Origin: Phlebopus portentosus
Lineage: Eukaryota > Basidiomycota > Agaricomycetes > Boletales > Boletinellaceae
Assembly: GCA_037892935.1 (NCBI GenBank)
Contig: JAYXKI010000011.1
Location: forward strand, 1,178,001 to 1,242,000
Reading direction: 5' to 3'
DNA length: 64,000 nt
Below are positions 35,333-46,900 of the stretch, one piece after another. Each line of letters starts with the position of its first letter. The first letter of the stretch is position 1. A program made the translations under genes and the position numbers. Under the pieces are notes generated by a model, which had not been told where the DNA came from, did no database searches, and saw nothing but the letters and a program-made list of their open reading frames with translations.

Positions 35333-36992
35333 ATGCCGTTCCGGATATCACATTCTGCCACGTTGCTCTTCCTGGTACACGTGTGGTGCTGGAGCTGCTG
35401 CTGTAGTGCGTACGAACTCGTCCGCGAGTATGCGGGCAGTTCGTTCTTCGATAGATGGGATTTTTATGGATTCTGGGATAACCTCACTCTCGGTGCGTCC
35501 ATGCGCTCGATCCAATATATATAATTATATATATATTCCTTGCTCCCGCTCCCGTATTATTTTATTTTGATATGCCCAGGCGATGTGAACTGGCTCGACC
35601 GCCCCACGGCCTTTTCGAGCGCGCTCGCGTATGTGGACCCACATTCGGGGAACGCGATAATGAGGGTGGATAACGCGACGTACGTGCCGTGGAATGACAA
35701 GCGCGATAGCGTGCGGATCACGAGCGCGGACAGCTATAACGTGGGGAGTTTGTGGGTGTTGGATTTGGTGCATCTGCCCTTCGGGTGTTCGGTGCGCCGC
35801 CCCTTCTTATTGATTTGGGAGGGGGGGGGGAACTGATAGAGACGTGGTGCAGGTGTGGCCGGCGTTCTGGACGAAAGGCCCCCTCTGGCCGGACGACGGC
35901 GAGATCGACATCATCGAGGGCGTGAACCTCATGTCCGCAAACCAGATGGCGCTCCATACGACCTCGGGGTGCTATCACTCCACGCCGCCCCAGCAGCTCG
36001 GCGCTTCGAACTCGGAGAACTCGGATGGAGAGGACACGAGCGACTGCTCGACGCCGTCGGGGTGCACGGTCACCGAGACGAAGGAGGCGAGCTTCGGGAG
36101 TGCGTTCGCGCTGCAGGGCGGGGGGTGTGGGCTGTGCAGTTTGATGTTGCGGGCGTTTAGTGCGTGCGCTGCGGCGGCTGCTGCTGCTTTTTTTTCTTCT
36201 TCTTTGTCTTCTTCTCTTCCTGAGCGCTCACCTCTATCCTTTATTTCTTTTTTTTATGATTGACAGCATATGGTACTTCCCCCGCTCGCAAATCCCGGCC
36301 TCGATCCAGGCATTGACGTCGACGTCGGGCATCGAGAGCTTGGACGACTGGGGCATGCCGAGCGCTGCGTACCCGAATGCGAGCTGTGATTTCACGCAGT
36401 TTTTCACGGGTCAGCAGTTGGTGTTTGATGTGACGCTTTGTGGGGATTGGTGAGTTTGAGTTGGTTTTTTGTTTTTGTTTTTGTTTTTGAGGGGGGAGTG
36501 TGTGTGGGGATTTTTTTGGCTGGTTGAGAGGGTGTGCTGACCTTTTTTTTTGCTTTTGCTTTTGCTTGGATATGCGTGCGCGTGCGCAGGGCTGGTGTTG
36601 ACACTGTATATAACGCGACGTGCGCGAACACGGGGCCGACTGGACAGTGTGTGAGTTCTACTTTCCCTCTATTCCGTCTTACGTTTCTCTCCCCTTTTTT
36701 TCTTTTTAAATCTTTTGCATGTCTTATTCCGATTCTTCTCAAGTACACGGACAACGTGATCGGGAGCGGGTCGAACTACGACGACGCGTACTTTGAGATC
36801 CGGCATTTGAGGGCGTATACGACCGCTCCGGGGATTGTGTCGCCTACGGCTGCGTTTGCGCACGAGGAGCAGCCGTCGGGGGTGGTGAGTGGTGCTGCTG
36901 ATGATGCTGGGAGGGGTGGAGCAGAGTGGAGGACGTGGGTGGGTGTGTTTCTGGGAGTGGGCGGTTGGGTGGGTGGTGTGCTTGTGCTGTGA
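35333..36992 (+). pseudogene. GH16 endo-beta-1,3(4)-glucanase, one-base frameshift
   Basis: Family 16 glycoside hydrolase that would cleave beta-1,3/1,6-glucans of fungal wall. Exons 35333-35492, 35580-35791, 35853-36159, 36267-36449, 36590-36650, 36744-36992. N-terminal signal/anchor (SATLLFLVHVWCWSCCC), conserved YVPWNDKRDSVRI, VWPAFWTKGPLWP, the catalytic motif DGEIDIIEGVN, then GVWAVQFDVAG, IWYFPRSQIPASI and a C-terminal hydrophobic segment (VGVFLGVGGWVGGVLVL) that may anchor it. All splices keep the frame except inside exon 3: within the G-run at 36120-36125 one G is missing relative to the frame needed downstream (LQGGG then VWAVQF). With that base the protein would be 390 residues. A 55-nt intron could also restore the frame but would remove a conserved stretch. 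Either a real inactivating deletion or a homopolymer sequencing error; every other feature looks functional. Confidence 0.8.
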
Positions 36993-38236
36993 GCGAGAGG
37001 AGGTTCTGTCGTGGCCCTACCCGTTGGGTCTGTTTCCTACTTTGATGATGGGATTGCGATCCTTCTGCTTTACCTTGATACTTTCCTTTCTTTTCTGAAA
37101 CTGTGCGGGGTTCTCTTCCTCCGTTTGTCGTTTCTGCTCTCATATCTGCTTCTCGCATCGATTTGTTGCATCGTACATACGCATACACGCACGCACGCAC
37201 ACACACACGCACGGCCGCATCCGACCTTACAATTGAGATCCTTTTACAGTAAATTCGCTCATATTGAAGTCTGTTGTAAGTAAGATTCACAAACCTCTTC
37301 TGCAACCACCACCCACTTTGGTGCACACTTTCTGCAGGCCCCCATTTGCAATAAATACCCATAGACGTCGTAAAGCGAACCCCATTCCCATTGCCATTGC
37401 CAGACATCAAATTGAGCCCGTTGAGATTCTTGTCATACTAACCATGTTCATACATCAGTACTACACTACAAATGGAACTCATTGACGTTGTGCGATCTCA
37501 CTTGCCCTTCTCCTTCTCTTTATCTTTCCACTTGCCGTCAACTCATCCTTCTTCCTTTTCTTGTTGGATCGGTCAGGTTGATATAGATGTACCATAGGCA
37601 TGCCTCCCCATGCTCCTTCTTTGCTTCACTAGATCATCCCGGTATTTGCGCCCTACCACAGATATAATAAACATCACCGCTGTAAAATCATCTTTAAACG
37701 GCGCACTTGGTGCTGTTGTCGCATTAAAGCTGGAGAGTATGCACATGCGGATCTGAAGAAAGTGGAAGAGGAACTTGCTGGGCTTTTCAGTGTAGGTTGG
37801 GCCATAGGCGGCTGGCTGAAGTTGAGTGTACATATGCAAGTGCACAAGCAGAGAGGATATAAATTTCCACATACAACTCAGGAGTTATCTCGGTGCCTTT
37901 GAGATGCGCATCATTGCCCGCTGTGTGACTGACATTATAGACAAGACAAAGCATCCATTATAATTTATAAGAGTAAATTTTCCAACAAAGTCAGAAGATT
38001 CTCTTCTGCCATCTCATCTAGTATGGCCTCACGGGGTGAGAGCCAATGAAAGAGGGCTGTGTCCTGCAGATGCAGAGCGAGCAATCGTCAGCTTACATAC
38101 GCTAGTGTCCTCCTCATATGGTTATAACCAGGCATGTGCCGGCATACCATGAAATTGAAATTGCAACACGCGCAAACAATGAAGTGCTAACTTCACTCTC
38201 GAACGGAACCGACGATGCTCTCTTCAGATAACCGCC
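36993..38236. other. intergenic, no gene recognised
   Basis: 1.2 kb with a short CACG/CACA microsatellite (about 37180-37212). The minus-strand frames here, the longest 188 codons and mostly antisense to the GH16 end, have no motif. The last part is the 5' region of the dipeptidase gene. Confidence 0.45.
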
Positions 38237-40083
38237 ATGAGCTACCCTGCACATTCAGAGAACGCGCCATTACTTGCTGCTCCGACGCAGCCAGCTCCTT
38301 ATCCCGGCCCTTTGTCCCCTTCTCCTTACGGTGACAATACTCGTCTAGCGCCAGGAAAGCCAGCCGATCCCAGGGGGTCTGAAAGAAAGCACGCAACTCG
38401 GCGTGCAATAGCCGGTTGCTGTCTGGTTGTCGTTTTTATTGTATCCCTTGCAGTGTTTCTCGGCATATGGGAAAGTGGTTGGACGGACTCTGACCCGCGG
38501 GCAGTTGCAGCAGCTGTCCTCGCTCGTTCACCACTCATCGTACGCCGATGTCGTTTTCTTTTTCGCTGCTCCTCAGCTTATTATAGCATTGAAACTTAGG
38601 ACGGTCACATCGATCTACCGGAGCTCGTCCGCGTACTTTATGGAAACAATATTTCCGCCTTTGATCTTCGGAAATCTATGCCTGGCGAAGTTGATATACC
38701 ACGACTTCGTAAGGGTCATGTAGGCGGCTTCTTCTGGTGTGTCCACGGCTTAGTTCCATCCCCACTTTTTGGATTTGGAGTGCTGTTTCCTTTGCTATTT
38801 CACATCCGTCACCTTTCCTCGTGTCCTCCATTTTAATTAATATCTGACATTATCGCTCGCGCAGGTCCGTTTACGTGTCCTGCAAACCAGACAACGAGAA
38901 TTTCACGAAGCCTTCGTATCGCGTTCGAGACACGTGGGTTAACCTAGCCACTCTCTTCTATTTTTTTTTTTCTTTTCTTACATTTCCTCTATCCCAGTCT
39001 GGAGCAAATTGACGTGGCTCATCTCCTAATCAATGAATATTCAGACACATTTCGGTTTGCGAGCACGTCAAGCGAGGTTCGCTCAGCAATACGCTCAAGG
39101 AAAATAGCGAGTCTCATAGGCGTAGAAGGAGCACATCAGTTGGGAAATTCTCTGGCCGTTTTGCGACAGTACTACGCACTTGGCGCTCGCTATCTTACGC
39201 TTACCTACTCCTGCCACAACGCCTTTGCCGATTCAGCTGGTATCCTCACATCGCCTCCTCCGGTGCACGGTGGACTCAGCCCGCTTGGTAAATCGCTTGT
39301 GTATGAAATGAACCGACTTGGTATGCTCGTCGATTTGTCGCATGTCAGCGACGATGCTGCAAAGCAAGCTCTTGCACTATCGGCAGCTAGAGGTGCTCCT
39401 GTTATCTGGAGCCATTCATCTGCCAGAGCAGTCCACGATGTGCCGAGGAATGTTCCGGATGACATTCTGCAGCTGATGACGACGGAGGACGACGCAATGG
39501 CGCGCTGGCGAGGACGTACCGACGGTGTTGTGATGGTACGAGACATCTGCCGCAACCACAACCAAAGTTCTTGACTGACCTCCAAACAAACTCAGGTTAA
39601 CTTTGCTCCTTACTTCGTCGCCCCGGAAGGTGAAGCAACGCTCAAAAGAGTCGCGGATCACTGCGAGCACATCGCAAAGGTTGCGGGGAAAGAACAGTAT
39701 GTCTTCCTGGAACGTATCGTTATACTTCGCAATGCTGACAACGGAGAAAGCGTTGGAATCGGCAGTGATTTTGATGGAATCGGCACGGTCCCTGCTGGCC
39801 TTGAAGACGTTTCAAAGTATCCCGACCTTGTGCGCATTTTCGTCTCTTGACGTAATTAAGCTCTTAAAGTAATGTCTCTTTTTTTCAGGTCTCCGAATTG
39901 TACGCACGCGGTTGGTCTCGCCAGGATCTTGCAGGGCTCGCCGGCGGAAATTTATTGCGTGTCATGCAACGCGCAGAGCGCGTCGCCCGTCAGATGCAGA
40001 AGGATGGAGATCGGCCATCGATGGACGTGTACGACAAACGCACTGACATCCCTCACGACTTGAGGGAGCCAGGAGAGCTCTGA
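38237..40083 (+). CDS. membrane-anchored dipeptidase, peptidase family M19
   Basis: Zinc dipeptidase (renal-dipeptidase family) cleaving dipeptides. Exons 38237-38539, 38600-38736, 38865-38933, 38998-39535, 39596-39696, 39751-39829, 39889-40083 join in frame to 473 residues. Residues ~58-79 (AIAGCCLVVVFIVSLAVFLG) form one membrane segment after a Pro-rich cytosolic tail, so the enzyme is probably a type II membrane protein facing the lumen or outside. Zinc ligands and neighbours: HxD in DGHIDLPELV, the bridging Glu in GVEGAHQLGNS, His in DLSHVSDD and WSHSSAR, and the catalytic-site Asp in GIGSDFDGIG. Length and motifs are normal for the fungal family. It is not obviously linked to its neighbours. 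Confidence 0.92.
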
Positions 40084-40974
40084 ACGCTGTCTTGTTGCGA
40101 TCCTGATTATGTACCGAGGAATCTGTCCAGTCCAGCTTTCTTTCAATAGTTTACTAGCTTCCACTTTCAAGTTTCAAGGATTTTGTATCGAATTAGTGCC
40201 ATCGAATTCAGATCTCAGGTCTAGGACGACGGAGCTAGGAGACCTGGTGTAGACTTTCGGAGACAACTCGAGCACAGATTGCGCTCATGATGGAATCTCT
40301 CGTTCACAAGATGTAGTCTTATGGGAATGTTTAACAGCCGCCTCCGACAGGTCGATCTCGACATCTCAGCATTCGTTGGGCCACTTATTTGTGCTCCTTA
40401 TAGATTGAATGTTCTCGTCTTGTCGGAGGTTTGATGGGCTATCTTTCCGGACTATAGAATCTAAGCCTCCGTATCTTCTCTTCCTGAAGAAGGTCAAGAA
40501 ATACTACCGGGTGCAACGAGCACGGTGTAGTCCTCTCGAGAAGTCTATCTAATGTCTGAGAAGATTCTGGTGAAGAAACTTAAGATTAGTGCAATCTGCG
40601 GATCAAGGCTGAATCGTGATAACTTGTTCCCATACCGTGTAGTTCTGAGTGCGCTTGAATTATGTTGACATCGAACTACAAAGTCGCTTCGTATTACTAG
40701 TGTGTAAATCACGATGGGGAAGCAACTGCAGACTGAATAGCGAGATGCCGATGTATTACCAATACCTGTTCACATCGTCAAACACCGAATCGTGAAACGC
40801 ATGTTTATAATATTTCGTAAGGAGACAAGCGGATGATATTGATATTCCATAGACGGCACTTAAGAAAGAGAGAAATATACACTACAAAGAATACCGGGAT
40901 CGCTACAGGGAACAATGGAAAAATTTAACGAGGCGTAGCAGTAGACAATTATTTAAACATTCGATTCCGAATCT
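40084..40974. other. 3' to 3' intergenic region
   Basis: 890 bases between the convergent dipeptidase and PKS genes. No coding signal; it holds both 3' ends. Confidence 0.5.
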
Positions 40975-43900
40975 CTAAGCTTTCGCTTCTTTTGCCTTCT
41001 CAACCGCGAACTCCGCCAGTTCCGCAAGCGTCAGAGTGTCTTCGCCGAGGAAAGACATAGGCACGTCTACTCCATATTTCTTCATAACGTCCGATCGGAG
41101 TTGCGTGAATGAAATGGAATCGATACCAAGGGACAAAATTGGCGTGGAAGAATCTGTAAATAGACGCAACCGGTGAGCATGCCGTCGCAGGCGATATAAA
41201 CGTGCTTCACTAACCAATATTTTCCATATCAGAAGCAGACATGCCAAGAACAGCTTGCAAACTCGTGGAGATGAATTTCTCGGCATCCTTTGCAGACAGA
41301 TTAATGTCGGCGACAAGCGTATCTTCCGAGGAAGGACGATCAGAAATTTCAGAACCACTCTGCTGCCTCGCAGCGTCGACGATAAACTCCGCGACTTCTG
41401 CGAGTGTCAAAGTCTCCTCGCCAAGGAATGTCATTGGGAGATCAACCTCGTAGTTCTCTGATACATCAGCACGAAGTTGGGTGAAGGAGATGGAATCAAT
41501 TCCGAGAGATAGAATGGGGGTCGATGAATCTTACAGTTCTCAGATTAGCGTCGTCAGAGACATGCTGGAAGATTATAGTACTCACCGAGATTTTCGACGT
41601 CCGATGAAGAAAGCCCAAGTATTTTCTGAAGACTGCGGGTCAAAGTCTTCTCAACCGCCGGGATGGCAATCTTCGTAGTACGCTTCGCCGAAGACACAAT
41701 AGCAGGTTTCGGTCCGGGTATAGCAGAGTCCTCCGGTGCCGCAGAGGCCAGAACGGACGAAAAGTACGGGTCAGAAGAATACGGCTCTTTTCCATGCAAT
41801 AGGCTGAAGCGAGTCTTTGCGAGAATGGAAACAACGGGAGGCCGCGCATCTTCAAGAGTCCTCACTAACAACGGAATGCCTAGTTCGTAAGACATTTGTG
41901 GAATTGCAGGGATGTCGCCAACGAGCTGATCCGATCCATTCTGCGACTCCCATGACCCTAGTTGTACCGAATACGTCTCTCGGGAAGAAATGGACGAGGA
42001 GTATGCCGCGAGCGCATCCATGAATGAAGTATGACGCAACACGTAACAACTGATTAGGCTTTCCAAGAGGGACGCTGGATGACGTTATGTTAGCATGAAC
42101 TAATCATGGACAGCAATGAACCTACCTGATGCTGCTTAACATCACAAGCCGGTCGACAGCGAGCTTCAACTCTTCGCAAGCTGAATGTATGTTCCATGCA
42201 CCGATGGCGGTTGAATTCAGAACAGAGGAAAGGGCTTGATCTGTTGCGGCACGAACGGGCATGTCCTTGACATTGTCTGGAGCGTACACGATAGACTGAA
42301 TGGGCCCATACTCGTCATAGATCTTCACGAGCGTGTCCCTCACAGCCGCACCCAAGGCAATCTCTGTTTGTACGTAGTCCAGTTCGACTCCTTCGGCTTC
42401 CAGATTGATAAGCGTAGACGCAATCTTTGAAACATATCAGCCTGGATGCGGTCACACTCAATGAGTCGTTCACGTACCTCAATATCACCCCTGTTTCTCT
42501 TGTCGACAAAGACGATATGCGACCATCCTCGCCTATCCACCATGTGCTTCGCCAGTGCAATACCGACTTCGTTCATACCAAAAATCACAGCACATGCCTT
42601 CTTCTGTACGCTGTCATTTGTAGGAGGAATCCAGAAACCGTCCTCAATTAGGCATGACTCCAAACGAAGCAGACGTCGCTCTGACGAGTAGCGGTAGGCA
42701 ATTGGAGATTCCTTGCGAGTAACTCCGATCGCGAGCTCGCGAGTCAAGATCGCGCACTCTTCACTTGTGGGGATATCTCTCGGTAAATCAATTGCAAAAA
42801 TCGACTGGAAATTTGACTCATGACGAAGCACTCGTACCATTCCATGACAGAAGTTACCCAAAAGACAGCCTGCTTCCACAGGCAACTTTGACATGGACAA
42901 AGTAGTCGAGGAATCTGTCTCCGCTGGAAGGATTTGGAGCGCCTCGTGCGTGAGGATGACGATAGACTGAATCTTATGAGACCCAAGGTGTGGAGCAATA
43001 GCCTTCACGAAGGTGAGAGACGCCAAGGATGATACCATTATGCTATCCCCGTCCACTCGTAAGCCATCGACGCTCGTCGCGTCGTAAACGATCTGATATG
43101 GTCCATTCTGTGACTCCAGGAAGGTACTGACTTCGTTGACTGCGATTACTTTCATTGACAGGGAAGATGCCTCCCGCTCGAGAGTTTGTAGAAGTCGTCC
43201 CGACCCGACGTATAAGATGTCCGAAACCTTCTTGGTATCAAGATCCTCCACACTGAGCATCTTCTGCTTCCAAATCGTTCGCATGAGAGGAAGTCCACCC
43301 TTGGGAGGTGACGGACGAGCAACTACCGGCATAGAAGACGGTACCCAAGACACAGAATAATCTGTGCAAGCTACAAGAAGCTCTCCGGATTCCGAACGGA
43401 CTTCAAGCTCAGCCGTCATTTTCTTCGAATTTGGCGAGACCTTGATAGGAAGCCGGTATGTACAGAATATACGTTCCGGGAAAGAACTTGCGTGGATGAT
43501 CAGGCCGTTGACGACGGAAGGTAGGAATGAGCCTCCAGCCCGCAATTCGGCTGGGCCCTCGGGAGCAATGGCACCGAACATGTGCAAGATCGCGTCCATC
43601 TTGCGGATGAGATCATGCTGAGAGTTGCCCGAGGGAGGCACATTGATCGACCCGACTGCGCGATCTGCGTACATATCAATCGACTGAATACACTGGAAGT
43701 TGGGCCCAAATCGAACAAGGTTGTTGCTGAATTTCTCGTAAACGGCTTCCTTGATCACTGTCTGACTTGGCCGGCCGCTCTTCGTAGCTGTCGATGAAGG
43801 CGCAGAAGCAGGAAGCAGGTTGCCGGAGCAGATCTTCCCCTTCTCTACACCTTCCCGGTAGTGCACGCAGGTAAAGGAGCTGTCGTGAATTTCTAGTTTC

Positions 43901-46900
43901 AACGTCTCCTTGGAAGGGTTTTCGAGTAGCAAAGGTTTGAGGAAACGCATGTCGACGACGACAGGACTAGACCGAGCTTTTCTCGCCTCAAGTGAGACAA
44001 ACATTGCGAGAGCGGCAGCAGGAATGATAGGAACGCCCTCCACCGTATGGTCTTTTTCAAGAAGAGGTCCAAGCTCCTTCCCAATCTCCCAGATCTTCAT
44101 ATAATCATCACTCTGCTGCATTCCCTTGATCTTTGTCGTACGCGAAGGAATTATGGATGGGTAGTGACGTTGTCTCTGCCAAGGATACGTAGGAATGGCC
44201 ACTTTCTTCGCTTGAGTTCGCCTACCAGCGAACACTTTCTGGAAATCCGGCGTAACGCCCAGAGTGTATAGCATCGCCAATGATTGCACGAGAGGATTAA
44301 GCGTGTCAGTTGAGGGTCTATCGCACAAAGAAATGACGGAGGGAGGCTTGGATACGCGAGAACCCGCATCTTTCAGGAGATGCGCGATAACGGTTTGAGG
44401 ACCAACATCAACGACTACGTTGCAATTCGCTTCACTGAACAACGCATGTGCAGCATCCACAAAGCGCACAGCTTGGCGAGCTTGCTTGACCTGCAACGCT
44501 GAGATTAAAACAAACAAGATACGCTTGCTGGGTTATCATTCTTACCCAATAGCCAGCATCGGGACGCTCTCCATTCTTTAATGCTCGACCCTCCACACTA
44601 GAGAAGTACGGTATGGTCGGCTTGGAAATCTCGTCCGCGTTGCGTTCTAGATGTTCGCGAATAGGACCCAAAGAGGGCTCGATGCAGTGACTATGGAAGC
44701 CTGGAAGGAAAAGATGACTTTATTGATAGAACTGTCAAGACATCGAAGAAAGGAACAAACCTTGGTTCACAGATAGAATCGTCGCCTTTATCGACTTCTT
44801 AGCAAGATCATCCACCAGTTTTCGGACAGCCTGCTCATCTCCGGAAACAACATGCTGTGTGTCCGAATTGAATGCAGCGATCGAGACCACCTCGGACAAG
44901 CCCAGAGCAGCAATTCGTTTCTTTATCGGCTCAGCGGGGGCACGGATGGCTGCCATGATACCGCCGTTCGTCCGCTCTGGACGCATAGCGTTAGAGCGAA
45001 CAATTACAAATTCCAGCGCAGTGTTGAATTCCATGCTTCCAGAAGCAACTAATGGGATGGAAATAAGCATGAGGACTCAAGCGAGAGGTGGAGACTTACC
45101 TGAGGCAGCGATTTCCCCAAGACTGTGGGAGACGACTGCATTCGGTCGAATACCAAGATGTTCTAACCACCTTACCATTGCACATTGGAAGACGAAAATG
45201 CATGCTTGCGAAACGTGAGTTTCGTTGATGGCGTTTGAAGGCCTTTCTGTCTCTGCATAATCAAACAATAAAGGTCCTAAGTCGAATCCAAGAAGGTCGG
45301 ACGCCTGCTCGGCATACTCGAGAAGATACCCTGCAAACACCTTGTCGACGTCGCTGAACGCGCGACCCATACCTTGCCACTGACTGCCCTGACCTGGGAA
45401 AGCAAAAGCGACACGCGGCTTTGAGGGAATGGCAGCAAATGGCTTCTTCGCTGAGGTCTCCAGTGCGATATTCAGCTGATCAAGAAGTTCTTGCATGGTA
45501 GCGCAGGTACATGCGAAGCGGAAACGGTAGTGCTCGCGACCAATGCAGGTTGTGTAGCAGATATCTGCGAGGTCAGATTCCTGAGCTCGCTCACAATACT
45601 CGACATAACTGCGCATGTATTCCACCAACGCCTTTTCCGTCTTTGCACTGACAACGAATAGGTGAGGAATGGGACGCGCGGGGGTCTCGGGGATATTAGA
45701 TTCAATGGCCTTATTGGAAAGATGCTCCTCCAGAATGACGGCAGCGATAGTACCGGCGAAACCAAATGATCTAAAGTGTGTGAGACAAACAGCCGAGGGT
45801 TGATAACTTAATAACTTACAGCGACAACGCTCTCAGTGGGACTCCGTCAGCCCTTCTCCTAAGTTGACTTTCAAGATGCGAGATTCTCAGTGGAGTGACA
45901 CTCGTATCCAGCCTGGGGCTTAAGTTTGAGCCATCCAAGTGGGCCAGGCCAGGGACAACGTGATAATGAAGCGACTGCAATGCCTTTGCGACGCCAACGA
46001 GCCCAGCAGAACTCTCCGTGTGACCGAAGATTGTCTTCGCGGCTCCAAGCACGAGAGGTGAATCAGCTGAATGGGAGCCGCCGAAGACTTCGTTGATGGC
46101 TTGGATTTCCATCATGTCACCAAGAATTGTGCCAGTGCCATGATTCTCAACAAAACTACAGGCACAATAAATCAGATCACCAATTATATTACCGATATTC
46201 GCCCGGAAGTCAAATACTTACTCGACATCGCTCGGCATGATTCCCGCCGCTGCTAAACATGTCCTCTGCAGTGCGACCTGAGCCTTCGAGTTGGGCGCCA
46301 CGAGGCCTTGAGAACGCCCATTATGTTGCACCGACGTCGACTTTACAACGCCGATGATGTTGTCACCGTCACGCAGCGCAGCGCGTTTGCTCTTTACGAT
46401 GAATGCCATAGCACCCTCAGAAGGCACGTACCCGTCCGCGTCTTTGCTGAATGTCGCACAACGTCCGTGCAAGGAGCTCATTTGATTGGCTGAGAGGAAG
46501 CCAAAGTTTCCGGGCCTTCAAAAAAAAAAGGTAAAAAACAACTAAGTATTATAGCGGACGCGAGATACACACCAAACATGCACATTGACGGAGCAAACGA
46601 TCGCCGTCTCACTTATACCATGGCGAATGGACATCAGAGCTGAAATGTATGCAATGAGAGAGTATATGCTTCGCTATATGATTTGCATACCGTTATCTAG
46701 AGCAACCAGCCCACCGCTACATGCAGTGTTTAACGTCACTGAGGGGCCATGGATATCCAAAAAGCTGAAAGGAGGTGAGATTTTTTATCGCATGCACAGA
46801 CAATAATGAGGCACATACTAAGATAGACGGCCAGAGATAGCACTGTCTGCGACTCCAGTTCCGTAGTAGCGATCGTAGACTGATAAAAGGAGTTTACTAT

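Noticed and set aside
36844..37410. 188-codon minus-strand frame
   Set aside because: Largely antisense to the GH16 3' exon, with no conserved motif.
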